NCBI RefSeq assembly: GCF_046630445.1
Contig: NC_092333.1
Coordinates: forward strand, 713,015,001 to 713,079,000
DNA length: 64,000 bases
Reading direction: 5' to 3'
Source of the DNA: Rutidosis leptorrhynchoides
Lineage: Eukaryota > Streptophyta > Magnoliopsida > Asterales > Asteraceae
Position numbers and translations under genes: made by a program
In this document: in pieces, positions 1 through 12,045 of the stretch
How positions within the stretch are numbered: position 1 is the first letter of the stretch
Layout of the letters: every line of letters starts with the position of its first letter
The notes under the pieces: model-generated
Seen by the model: only the letters and a program-made list of their open reading frames with translations
The model's database searches: none
What the model was told of the DNA's origin: nothing

Positions 1-1069
1 GGCACCAACTCCCTCTACCTGATCCAGACCCTGAACCACTCTGTCGACTCTTACTTTTCTGTCTAAACCCAAACGATTTCTTCGACTTATCACTGGATTG
101 ACCACCCGTTTGACCACTCGGAGTCATCACACTCCCTGTCATCATTCCTATTGCTGCTTTCAAATCACTTTCTACCATTCTAGCTATAACAAAGGCCTGA
201 GACAAACTGGTCGCCATCCTTACTGACATTCTGTATTCTGGCAAGATCACATTAACAAAATGTTGAATTCTTGATGCTTCATCTGGTACCCACTGAGATA
301 CAAATATCAACTTATCCATAAACTGACCAATCACTTCATCAATTGACATCTGAGGCGTCATTCTCATTTCTAAAAACTCAGTCTTCAATCGGTTAAGATC
401 GAACGAGTAACAATACTGTTCACCAACTTTCCATTTAAATTGTTCCCAAGAAATTTGCTTAACATTCTCCTTTGGAATACTTGACGTCAACGCAATCCAC
501 CAAACCATAGCTCTACCCTTTAGCAATCTACAAGCATACATAACCCGTAACTTCGGTTCACATTGACAGGCTTCCAAAGCCTTTTCGACCTCCATTAACC
601 AATTCATAGTTTCTGTCGGGTCAGAACTTCTCGAATACTCTGGGGGTTTGCAATCTAAGAACTGTTTGTAAGTACATTTCTTATGGGGTTGAACAAATGG
701 TTGTTGGAACATCTGTGTTTGGTACGGGTTCATTAACATTGGATTTTGATAAGGGAAAGTATTTTGTGGTGGCATGTAGTATTGTTGAGGTGGTTGATTT
801 TGCATTGGGTATTGGAATTGAGTCTGGTTCATGTTGGGTACTGTTTGAGATTGTGTTGTTGGAAATCCAGGTGGCGTATCATCATTTCCTGCAGGATTTA
901 CCAACTCAAGCTCAATAATTTTATCCTGAGCTTCTTTCAGTTTACTCTCTAACTCATGTATATAACTATGTTGATCATCATCATCATCATCAGACTCAAC
1001 ACCCTCGTCTGGTGCTCTGTATGTTTCAGGGTTTGTCGGGCCGGTAGCGTTTGCATCTCTGTTAGCCAT
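1..1069 (-). CDS. gag: Ty3/gypsy Gag, N-terminal part, open to window edge
   Basis: Reading the minus strand from the ATG at 1069, I found 356 codons without a stop up to the left edge, so the C-terminus lies outside the window. The N-terminal ~100 residues are acidic and then Gln/Asn/Pro-rich. From about residue 155 comes a retrotransposon Gag core with the typical order WLMEVEKALE, RLLKGRAMVWW, ISWEQFKWKVGEQY, MSIDEVIGQFMDKL and LPEYR. A Ser/Lys/Arg-rich tail begins at the edge; zinc knuckles, if present, are off-window. In Ty3 elements Gag packages the element RNA into virus-like particles. A PBS and LTR lie directly upstream at 1237-1252. The unbroken frame suggests a fairly recent element, but the rest cannot be seen. 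Confidence 0.85.
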   Translation of the reverse strand, partial: MANRDANATGPTNPETYRAPDEGVESDDDDDDQHSYIHELESKLKEAQDKIIELELVNPAGNDDTPPGFPTTQSQTVPNMNQTQFQYPMQNQPPQQYYMPPQNTFPYQNPMLMNPYQTQMFQQPFVQPHKKCTYKQFLDCKPPEYSRSSDPTETMNWLMEVEKALEACQCEPKLRVMYACRLLKGRAMVWWIALTSSIPKENVKQISWEQFKWKVGEQYCYSFDLNRLKTEFLEMRMTPQMSIDEVIGQFMDKLIFVSQWVPDEASRIQHFVNVILPEYRMSVRMATSLSQAFVIARMVESDLKAAIGMMTGSVMTPSGQTGGQSSDKSKKSFGFRQKSKSRQSGSGSGSGRGSWC

Positions 1070-1236
1070 ACCTGTGCTACAAAACAACTCACACAAAAGC
1101 TTAGTGGATAACGGGTTAGCTCTACACAACTAACGTACACGTATCCCTGCATTCACTTAGCCCCACCCACAAACATGTTTGACTACACTCAGGGTTTGAG
1201 AACAAGAAACATGCATGTACTTGCTGTCAAACCTAT

Positions 1237-1248
1237 GCTCTGATACCA
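1237..1248 (-). other. Primer binding site (initiator tRNA-Met type) of the leftmost Ty3 element
   Basis: The minus strand reads TGGTATCAGAGC, complementary to the 3' end of plant initiator tRNA-Met. It lies three bases from the LTR terminus TGTTACA, as expected between a 5' LTR and gag. Confidence 0.85.
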
Positions 1249-2217
1249 ACTTGTAACACCGGCCATTTTTTTATAACACAGCGGAAGTCTTATTTAGTAA
1301 AACCACAACCTTAATTACATTAGTACAAAAACCATTTAATTACGTTTACTTTAACAAACGGTGTTACGTTATTACAAACATGGTTACAAAAGCCCACATC
1401 AGAGTTCCAAGTCAAACATGTCTTCTACATCGTGTTCCGATCCCAATGGAAGTAGCTAAACCTGCAAGGGGAGGAATGTGGGGGATTAGCGCACTGCTAA
1501 GTGAATGGAATCTATCTACAGATTAAGCTTAAGCAATCCATCATACAACAATCATCTAACATGCTTACAACCATCAAGCATACAAACAATGACAATATGA
1601 GGATCGGCGGCTTGTACGGGCACACGACCTAGCTGATCGGACTAGGATCTACCGATAGTCCTTCCTACCAATATCTCCATAACTATCCAAATGCAACACA
1701 TGCGTTCTTCTATGCTATACTAACAGGCTGTAGGACTTGGACTCAACCTCCCTTGGAATGGTTGACCTCACACGAACTTTAACTGCCCTAGGAATGGTTG
1801 AAAGTCCCCAACTGCCCTAGGAATGGCTGGTGTCAAACGCAGTGCTCATATACAACATATATAGATCACATAGCATGCAACTATCCACCTAGCATGGCAA
1901 TCACTACGCTACATAAGGTAATCAGAGTAATCCACAGTAGCATGATTTGCTACTTAAACTCTATCCGAAGATAGACCCACTCACCAGTTACCAGCAACTG
2001 AAGATTCTCAGAGGTCTAATATTTATGAGTCTTCTCTTTCTCTTTTACACCTGAGAATAGACATAATCAAGTCAGTAATCATGTCTTGATATCATTCCAA
2101 CAACATGACAATAGCATCAATAAACAAGCACTTGAACACTTAATCAATCTGACCTGTCAACCGTACGAGTGACACTCATCCGCACATCTGAGAAACCTCA
2201 ACCGTGCGGTTGACACC

Positions 2218-4061
2218 TGATGTGGTAGCGTGGGGGTACGAAATAGTATTATATTTTTTATACGAAAAGCGATACAGATTACACAAGTTTTAATTATTTA
2301 TTTACAAATGGGATATACCTAAACCTTGCTACAACACTATAGACAGTGTACCTAATAGTAGAGTAGTATAGTTTTTAGTAAGTCCGGTTCGTTCCACAGG
2401 GAGCGGGCTTATTGCACACTATATTTTTAAACAACTATATTTGTACAAAATATATATAATTATATATAATAATATATAAAAGGGGGTTTACCGTTTAATG
2501 ACCGGTTTGTCGATTTATATTTTAAACGAAGCGTATAGTAAATGACAATATTTAAATAACAATATAAAATAAATAACAATAATTAAAATGACAATAAATA
2601 AAAGTACGAGGAAAAATGAAATAAAATATATTATGCTTATTTAAGCTTCCGTAACCATGATGTTTGACGTTTTGATTATTTATTACCCTGGGTTAATTGT
2701 CCTTTGTCCTGGATTATTTGATAAGTCCATCTGGTTTTTGTCCATAACGGTCCATCAGTCATAAATATAAAGTGCGAGTGTCCTCGTCAAATTATCCTTA
2801 TGTCCGAAGTCAAATATTCCAACTAATTGGGAACTTAAACTGTAACAAGATTTTAATACTTTGTTTAATAATTACACCAGGTTATCGACTGCGTGTAACC
2901 CAAGGTTTTAATACTTTGTTATCAATTATGCCAAGTGTCCTTGTACATATGTCACCCCTGTTTTAATAATTCTAGTGACTATTAATCCATTTCCGTGTCC
3001 GGTTAAATGAACTATTATTCGTACATATAAATACCCCGCCCATCGTGTCCGATTGAGTGTATATGGTTATTTATAGGGACGTCCAATTGTAAATCTTTAT
3101 ATTAAAATTAACAAATTATCATTTAGTTAAACAAATATAAAGCCCATTAATAGCCCATAGTCTAATTTCCACAAGTATCGTTCTTTTGTCCAAACCCCAA
3201 TTATGGTACAAAGCCCAATTACCCCGTCTTTAATATTTAGTCCAACATCATGATTACTTTGGCTCAAATAAGCATAATAATAACTTAAGTACGACACATT
3301 AATTTAAAAAGGAGAACATAACTTACATTGAGTATTTATCGCGTAGTGTTACACGGACAGAATTTCGACTTCAAAAACCCGTAAAATAACCTTTACATAA
3401 CCCGAACTAATCTAATATAAAACTACCCTATACTATATATATTATATATATATATATTTATTACAGAGTATTATTATTATTATTTTTATTTTTTATCGAA
3501 CGAATGCATGGCCTTTTATAGGCGTTTTAATCTCTGACAGCTCCGCGAGTCGTGGAGTTTTTGGCCTTCAAACTCCGCGAGTCGTGGAGTTTGAAAATCC
3601 AGCTCAGGATCCTTTGTCTCATAGCTTGTCGACATGATTATATATATATATTTATAATATATAAATAATTTATATAATTATTTATATATTATATTTTATT
3701 CTTGTGCATAGTTGACTCATAATTTTTGGTCCATTGCGTCAGGCATTGATAGTTGACTCATGTCCCGGTTCCGGATTTTCGAACGTCCTTGCGTACAATT
3801 TAATATCTTGTACTTTGCGTTTTGTAACTTGTACTCTTGTCATTTTTAGACGTTTTTCATCAATAAATTGAACCACTTGGATTGTATCTTGTACATTTGA
3901 GCTTTTTGGTCATTTGCGTCTTCAAATCTTCGTTTTCGCCTTTTGTCTTCGCACTTATTTAATATAAACGATTACAACTTAAAATAGGACAATTACAACT
4001 AAATAATTTACATATTGGGAGGATATTGCTACTAAATATATGTTCATTTGGAGCACTATCA
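2218..4061 (-). mobile_element. Solo LTR related to the LTR of element A
   Basis: This 1844-bp block runs from TGATGTGGTAGCG to GCACTATCA on the plus strand and is flanked by the perfect duplication ACACC (2213-2217 and 4062-4066). In minus orientation it begins TGATAGTGC, like the TGATAATGC start of element A's LTR. It shares long blocks with that LTR, for example the stretches around 2640-3240. No internal region or second LTR is present, so it is a solo LTR left by LTR-LTR recombination. It carries two copies of CTCCGCGAGTCGTGGAG (3541 and 3573), exactly 32 bp apart. Confidence 0.88.
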
Positions 4062-4588
4062 ACACCTCACTCGTACGTTTGGTCCTTGGCCAAATATCTA
4101 ATTAGACAACAGTAGATCCGTACGGTTGACCATATGAGTGACATATGACTCATACGAGTCACATCTCAACTGTACGATCCAACTAGTAAATATAATAGTT
4201 CAAGTAACCACTCACTCGTGCGGTTCACCATGTGGTTGACCGCCTCAATCGTACGTGTGAAGGTTCACTCGTGCAGTTAAAAAAGAACATCAATAGCAAC
4301 ATGTAATGACATTTGTCAACCTATATTCATCATATATTCATTCATTCATAAGCCTATATCAAGAATTCAACCCATAATAACATATTAAAGCATGCACACT
4401 AGACACACACGCGAATACCTCTATTTCTAACACAAATAAATTTTCATATAGCTTCTAAAAAGTTTACCATTGGAAAGAATTTTTCATTACGATTCCAACA
4501 ATACTTGATTCATAAAAAACGGATGTGAAAGTTATGACCAAAACAAGTTTCCACAAAGTTGACAGGTGCTCACACGCGTGACTGAGAC

Positions 4589-4675
4589 CTCACTCGTGCG
4601 AGTGAGTCCTCACTCGTGTGGCTGACCCTCAAACGTGTGGTCACTCGTACGAGTGACCTGTCACTCGTGTGGGAG
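4589..4675. repeat. 20-bp-phased CpG palindrome array inside an LTR
   Basis: Units starting CACTCGT occur at 4591, 4611, 4642 and 4662. Two are self-complementary: CTCACTCGTGCGAGTGAG (4589-4606) and the perfect palindrome GTCACTCGTACGAGTGAC (4640-4657). Degenerate relatives occur at 2150-2220 and 4060-4280. The array lies in the LTR of the leftmost element. Confidence 0.7.
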
Positions 4676-5996
4676 CTGAAGAACAGCTCCTGCACGCTGA
4701 TTTTTGCCATTTTGGCCCAAAAACTCGATTTTTGCAAATTCTAACATCAAAACCACTTCCAAAACATCATATAAACTATATAGCAAATATTTCTAACATC
4801 AATTAAGCATAAAAAACACATAATCATCAAGATTCAAGCTCATATTCATCAAAAACCCATTTTACACCCCAAACCGAATTTCTATGAATTAAAGCACGAA
4901 TTCAATCAATCAAACCTGGATAAAGGATCACAAGTATAACGACCCTCATTTTTCCATTCTATATTTCTCATTTTTCCATTCTATACTTTTCCTTATTAAA
5001 TGCCCAACAATATAATTAAACTTAATAATTAAACTTTAATCAATAATTATTAAGCGTTAAGAATTATAAAATATAATGATTAACTTTGTAAACGACAAGT
5101 TAATAAAAGATAAAAAAATAATAAAGGACTTATTAAATTTTGTGAATAAATAAATTACTTTAAAACTTGTGTACTTAAAATAATTAAACTTGGATAATTA
5201 AGGAATCATTTGAACTAATCTAAAATACAAGGACTTAAGTGAAAAAGTTAAACCCTAACCCTAATAAAACCCTAGCCGATTTTGGAAGGGCAAAATTACC
5301 CTTCTACCCCTCTAATTTTCAGCCCAAACCAACAAACCTAACCTCCTCTTAAAGCTAACTTGTTCCCTAAGTAATTCCTTATTAAACCCTAACTCTAGAA
5401 TAATCCTAACACTCCTATAAATAGAGGCCTAACCTAAACCTTTTCAATGTACCAAATCACAACAACAATTCTCTCTCTCAAATCTCTCTCCCTCTCTCCC
5501 TATTTCGGCTCCCAAAACCGAAATCACCACCACCACCCATCGAAATCATCATCAATCTTCAAGGTGATCTTCAAGTGTTCTTCGCGTTCTTCGTGTTCTT
5601 CAAGAATCTTCAAGGAGTTCTTCAAGTTTTTCAAGGATTTGATCTTCAATCTTCATCGTGTTCATCACTTCTTTGTTAATCATCTTGAATCTTCAAAGGT
5701 ATAACATAAACTCTAACTTGTTTACATAATATTTGATCTTTAATTCATGTTATAAACTTGTTTATTCATAAGTATATACATCAACACACCTAGATCTATA
5801 TATACATGAAAGAAAAAAAAATATGTATGTATGTATATATGTGTCGACTAGAAAAAAAAAAGGAAAAAGGAAACTTTGATCTTTAAACCCTAGGTTATTA
5901 CATGAAAGATTTGTTTATGGTTAATTTAGGAAACAAAATAAATATATATACATATACATATATATCGACATATACATATATGTACATGTAAAAAAA

Positions 5997-6098
<102 letters not shown>

Positions 6099-6127
6099 TA
6101 TATACGAATTACATATACATATATATA

Positions 6128-6350
6128 TAAAACCCTAATTACTTAAAACCCTAATTCATTAAACCTAACCCTAATTATTTAATACCACTTTAATTATTAA
6201 AGCCCTAATCATTACCTAATCATTACTACATTAAATAAAACCCTAACTTACTAAACCCTAATTTATTAAACCCTAGGACATTAATTACTAAGCCTTAGTT
6301 ATTAAATACTACTTCAATTAACTAACCCTAATTAATGAAACCCTAATACT
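6128..6350. repeat. Cluster of telobox-like AAACCCTAA motifs
   Basis: About ten copies of (A)ACCCTAA with variable AT-rich spacers lie in about 220 bp, with a few more at 5250-5275 and 5885. They match the plant telomere unit in core sequence but are not in tandem register, so they are not an interstitial telomere array. Confidence 0.6.
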
Positions 6351-8013
6351 ACTTATACTATTAATTAACATGTATACACTATTACTATTACTAACAACTA
6401 TAACCTACTACTTATATTGTAACATAAAAATATTTTAGGATATGTATTAGAGATGTATAGATCTTCGAACTTTCTTGATGAATGGTTTCTTCGAAACTCT
6501 AGGCGGAAGGGTTTGGATTTTCCGATTTAAAGGGTCATATAGCTCAAGCCCCTAGACCTGAAATGGCCATTTGAAGGGAAATGGGTGATTGGAAGCTTAT
6601 CTAATACGGAAAGTATCCTAAAATGGAAAACACTCTTAAAAGTAGAAACTTTCTAGTTATAGAAACTTACTAAAATAAGGAACCTACTAAAAGTGGAAAC
6701 TTTCTAAAAATAGAAATTTACTAGAAAAGGAAAACGAACTATACTTAAAACACTATCATACTTAAACATTTACTTAAACATGGGCAAAAACAATTACTAC
6801 TCTTCAATGTCAATAGGTTGACTTTCTGTTTGTTCCAACTTTCTATTCCAAGGAATAATCGTCATCTCTCTCTGCTTACTAAGGTGAACTCATAGCCCCA
6901 CTCTTTATTGCTAGCAAACTTACTTACTTTTATTGGGGTGAGACACATGCTGTTTTTACATTTTACACTTTAGACACAAGTACCAACTGCTAAAACTATG
7001 CTATACCCGGCTATGTCCGACTAAGTCCCTACAGTGATATTTTTAATTGCTCGTTGATTGCATGCTTAATTATTGGGGGTAGGCCTATCGGGAGTAATGT
7101 CCCCGATACATTTGACTAAGTCTTTATATTACTTAATAATGAAATTAAACCAACAAGGATAGTCACAACTTGTCATTGGGGCAAACTTGAACGTTTAGTC
7201 TAAATATCACGCCTTGGCATAACTTTTTTGATCCTGCGGGAGATCAACTTTACAAACTAAATCTTGTGGTCTAAAACAACGGTCAAACTTATTTATTAAA
7301 CCTATGAACTTCACTCAACCTTTTTGCTTGACACTTTAGCATGTTTTGTCTCAGGTGTTGTTTGATCAGGTTATTTATCTACTGCTTATGTGATGCTACT
7401 TGGACATAGGATCAAGAGATATCACATTTATTACTATTGCATTTAAACATTTACTTTATTCCTTTGTAACGACATTTCATTTTCCGCTGTGTACTCTCAA
7501 TAAAGTTTGATTTTATCATTTAGTATTGTTCTCGTTTATTATAATATGTTGGTTTGTTTGGTATTAAGTCACATTTCGCCCAGGCCCTAACTGGGGGTGT
7601 GATAACAAGGATGATAATAATCACTCCTTAAAGTCTCTTGATTCAATTTCTAGCTTGGATTAGATTAGGGTTCTGTGAAGGAGATGAAGTAGATACGAGC
7701 TTCTTTTTTGGAAGTTTGAAGAAATGGATGGAAACATCCAGATATTACACACTAAATGGGTTTAAAACTCATACCCCACAACACACGGGTATTTATCAGT
7801 TATCTAAAATCTTTCGTACTTAATTTGGCAACCCTAACGGAGTCCAAATTCAACAAACGAACCATTTCTGTGACCCTTGTCACAAACTGATCTTAACCAC
7901 ATTTTCAATTAACAATAAACATATTATTAAAATAAAAGCATATTTTAAACACAATTATAAAACTAAGGGTAATTAAGTAATCTTACTTCTAACCCCGATT
8001 TCAGTCTGTTACA

Positions 8014-8763
8014 ATCGTCACTGGTGCAACCCTTATAGTGTTTACTCTTTCCTAGGCAAAGGTCGAACGGAAGTCCTTATATCACAAGCTATGACAATGA
8101 TATTCACCATATCCCACATCTATTTCCTACATCATACATATACCTATATATCATTGTCACCATCAACATACATTCACTGTTACGCCCTAAATGTCTTAAA
8201 TATGTTTATATTGTGCTATCATGAAAAAAAAAAGAAGAGGAGAAAGTGAAAGAGACGAATTTAAAAAAATATGCCAAAAATTGTGAAACGAGTGCCCTAA
8301 AAAGCATGGACCACTGAGGCATAGAAAAAAAATTGATGAAAAAAGAGAGTAGAAGAAGAGTATGCTAAAAATTGTGAAACGAGTGCCTTATAAAGCATGA
8401 ACCACTGAGGCATAAAATTCGTTCTCATTGAAGTGTAAAGTCAAAATCAAAGTAACACTTCTCATAACCTCAAAAAAGTACCTATACCTTTCATGTAATG
8501 CCGCGTCAAAATGGGCAATGTAACCAATATCCGCTTCACCTGGCTTGTGGTATAAGGTATTTCTAACTAGACTTAGGAGGTTCATTGGTCTAATTGAAAT
8601 TAATCGTTTTTAACGAACCTTTATGCACTTAATACTAATGTAGACAAGGGCATGAGTTTGGTTAGTTACAAAGTTAAGGAGGATAAAAACACAAACATAT
8701 GCATGATTCTAGTTATAGTTGACATTCCGATTTAAGTTTAATTAATCTTTGTACGAATGAGGG
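8014..8763. other. Region between the leftmost element and element A
   Basis: No gene is recognised. It contains a degenerate direct duplication of about 91 bp (units from 8271 and 8362, sharing AAATTGTGAAACGAGTGCC). A 65-aa open frame on the minus strand (8388-8585) resembles nothing I know. Confidence 0.5.
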
Positions 8764-9228
8764 TGATAATGCTAAAAACGAAAATATATTTCATAGCATT
8801 ATCCCTCAAGAAAGATAAGCTTTTAGTTGCAATTGTTCTATTTACAAGTGATATTTGTTTAAATAATAAAAGGTGAACACAAAAGACAGATTCGACGAAT
8901 TGAAGACGCAAACGACCAAAAAGCTCAAAAGTACAAAATACAATCAAAGTGGTTCCAATTATTGATAAGAAACGTCTCAAAATTACAAGAGTACAAGACG
9001 CGAAATGCAAAGTACAAGATATTAAATTATACGCAAGGCGTTCGAAAATCCGGAACCGAGACCAAAGTCAACTCTCAACGCTCGACGCAACGGACCTAAA
9101 TTACAAGTCAACTATGCACATGAATATAATATAATATATAATTAATTCTTAAAATTAACATATATATTATATTATATATTATAAACGTCGGCAAGCTAGG
9201 AAACAAGCCCTGGTGAGCTGGAAAAAGG

Positions 9229-9278
9229 GGCCATGCGATCGCATGGCCTGGAAGAACAAATTCCATGCGATCGCATGG
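9229..9278. repeat. Palindrome pair, 32-bp spacing (element A 5' LTR)
   Basis: GGCCATGCGATCGCATGGCC at 9229-9248 is a perfect 20-bp palindrome. Its core CCATGCGATCGCATGG recurs at 9263-9278. The start-to-start distance of the cores is 32 bp. Confidence 0.9.
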
Positions 9279-9357
9279 CAGTAGGTGGCTGGCCACATCC
9301 TATAAATTTCGCAGTTTAGTGATCAGTTTTATATATCTTTCCTCTATCTCTCACTCG

Positions 9358-9358
<1 letters not shown>

Positions 9359-9432
<74 letters not shown>
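9359..9432. repeat. (TA)n microsatellite in element A 5' LTR
   Basis: About 74 bp of alternating TA followed by TTTTAA repeats. The same site in the 3' LTR (28226-28274) is shorter. Confidence 0.95.
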
Positions 9433-9439
<7 letters not shown>

Positions 9440-10672
9440 TTTAATTTTAATTTTAATTTTAATTTTAATAATAAGGGTATGTTAGCGAATGTTGTAAGAG
9501 TGTAAGTCGAAATTCTGTCCGTGTAACGCTACGCTATTTTTAATCATTGTAAGTTATGTTCAACCTTTTTAATTTAACGTCTCGTAGCTAAGTTATTATT
9601 ATGCTTATTTAATGCCGAAGTAATCGTGATGTTGGGCTAAATATTAAAATTGGGTAATTGGGCTTTGTACCATAATTGGGGTTTGGACAAAAGAACGACA
9701 CTTGTGGAAATTAGACTATAGGCTATTAATGGGCTTTATATTTGTTTAATTAAATGATAGTTTGTTAATTTAATATAAAGATTTACAATTGGACGTACCT
9801 ATAAATAACCATATACACTCGATCAGACACGATGGGCGGGATATTTATAAGTACTAATAATCGTTCATTTAACCGGACACGGGAATGAATTAATAGTTAA
9901 TGGACTTATTAAAACAGGGGTGAATTATATACAAGGACACTTGGTATAATTATAGTTTAAGTCCCCAATTAGTTGGAATATTTAACTTCGGATATAAGGA
10001 TAATTTGACGAGGACACTCGCACTTTATATTTATGACTGATGGACTGTTATGGACAAAAACCAGACGGACATATTGAATAATCCAGGAAAAAGGACAATT
10101 AACCCATGGTAATAAACTAAAATCAACACATCCAACATCATGATTACGGAAGTTTAAATAAACATAATTTATATATTTCATATTTAATTGCACTTTTAAT
10201 TATCGCACTTTAATTTATTGTCATTTATCGTACCTTTTAATTATCACAATTTTATTTTATCGCACTTTCATTATCGTTATTTACTTTATGCTTTAAATTA
10301 AGTTATTTTTAATATTTTACATTAGGTTTTAACTGCGACTTAAGTTTTAAAATCGACAAACCGGTCATTAAACGGTAAAAACCCTCTTTTTATAATAATA
10401 ATATTTCTTATATATTTTTGTATTTTTACAATTATATTTTTTAAAAATATAGCGTTAAGCTTGTTTAAAATTTCCCTGTGAACGAACCGGATTACTAAAA
10501 ACTACACTACTGTACGATTAGGTACACTGCCTATAAGTGTTGTAGCAAAGTTTAGGTATATCCACTCTATAAATAAATAAATCACTTGTGTAAAATTGTA
10601 TCGTATTTAATAGTATTTTCTTGTAAAAATTAATACTATTTTATATACACCTCGCATAACACCAAGTATTTT

Positions 10673-10690
10673 TGGCGCCGCTGCCGGGGA
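10673..10690 (+). other. Primer binding site of element A
   Basis: TGGCGCCGCTGCCGGGGA lies 8 bp after the 5' LTR. It matches the TGGCGCCGTTGCCGGGGA-type PBS known from Athila-like and related plant Ty3 elements, with one T-to-C difference. Confidence 0.75.
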
Positions 10691-10855
10691 ACTCTTGCTT
10701 AAACGCCGGAAGCGCAACGCTATATATATAAAAAAAGATTTTATTACAATTTTATTAAGTTTTTATTAAAAATATACGTTTTTTTCAAAAAATATAAAAA
10801 ATATTTAAAAAGAAAAACAAAATATATATATATATATATATATTTAAGAGTTTGT

Positions 10856-10917
<62 letters not shown>

Positions 10918-12045
10918 AAGTTTCTTTATCTTTATTTTTAGTTTTTAAGAATTAAGTTTTTATTTAATTTATATAAATATTTATTTATATTAAAAACAGA
11001 AAAAACAGAAAGAAAAAAAAGATATAAAAACACTCGAGGCCCGGTACTGTAGCAGCCCATAACCTGGCCCGAAACCCTAGCTCATGCGATCGCATGAGCC
11101 AGAAGGCAAAAGTCCATGCGATCGCATGACTGGTTCTGACACGCCACAGTTGACTGATTACAGCAATAATTACGGAGTATATTATTATTATTATTATTAT
11201 TATTAAAACCCTAATTAGGGTTTAATTTTAAATTAATTAAGTTTAGTTTTTATTTAATTTTTTTTTAAGTATTAATTAGTTTTAATAAATTATAAATTAA
11301 TACTTTTATAAAATAAATAATATAAAAATAATATTTTTATAAAAAATTGTACTTTTTACAACTTTAAGTATATTTTTATATTTTGTATCTTTTTATTTGT
11401 TTTAGCGTAATATTTGTATTTTTTGTTCGTATTTAGTTCTAAGTTATAGTTTTTGCCATAGTTATTTTTATTTCTAGATTTTTAGGCTTTGCCGTAAAAT
11501 TCCTTAAGTGCTTTTTCTTTAGACTATGATTTAGGTGCTTTAGAATTTTGCGACGCCATTTTAAGTTTTTAGTACCTTTTTAAGTTATTGCCATTTGGGA
11601 CATAGTATTTCTTTTAAGCTTTAATATTTTTAGCCGCAACCTTTATTTTTTTAGTTTTTAGTTTTTTTTTAAGTTTTGATGCGCTACTTTCTTATTTTTA
11701 TTTTTCGACGCCTATTATTTTTCGACGTTTTTCGACGCGCTCTTTTTTCTTATTATTTTTCGACGCTCTAGTTTTTAGGACATAGAATTTTCTATTTCTT
11801 CTCTAAAATTTCTTTAAACTTCAACGAAAAATTATTTTAAGTGGTTAAATTGATAGACATCCAAATTTTCTGCTTCGTAGTAATAGTTGGATTTGTTAGT
11901 GGCTGAGTTGTGAGCTTCCGATTTAAAGGGTTCTGGCTCCCTGCTGCATCTATTGGCTATTTGAAACGTGGGCAAAAGCAGAAAAGTCTATTATTTTGAT
12001 AACTTATATAATTTTTATTTTTATAACTAATAGGATATTCAGTGA
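10691..12045 (+). other. Untranslated leader of element A
   Basis: 1.35 kb of AT-rich leader between PBS and Gag. It holds (TA)n tracts at 10823-10842 and 10858-10909. A second palindrome pair, GCTCATGCGATCGCATGAGC (11080-11099) and CATGCGATCGCATG (11115-11128), repeats the LTR theme with the same 32-bp spacing. A region rich in TTTTTCGACGC-like motifs lies at 11690-11770. No credible ORF is present. Confidence 0.6.

Larger units (their letters stand above)
8764..10664 (+). repeat. 5' LTR of element A (1901 bp)
   Basis: Starts TGATAATGC and ends AACACCA directly before the PBS region. It aligns throughout with 27628-29507; the 21-bp length difference is at least partly the (TA)n tract at 9359-9432. 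It contains the palindrome pair at 9231 and 9263 (CCATGCGATCGCATGG, 32 bp apart). Confidence 0.9.

Noticed and set aside
1237-1248. tRNA gene suggested by GGTATCAGAGC-like motifs at several places
   Set aside because: These are primer binding sites complementary to tRNA-Met beside LTR ends; no cloverleaf surrounds them.
6128-6350. Interstitial telomere
   Set aside because: Motifs are separated by variable AT-rich spacers and are not a tandem CCCTAAA array.
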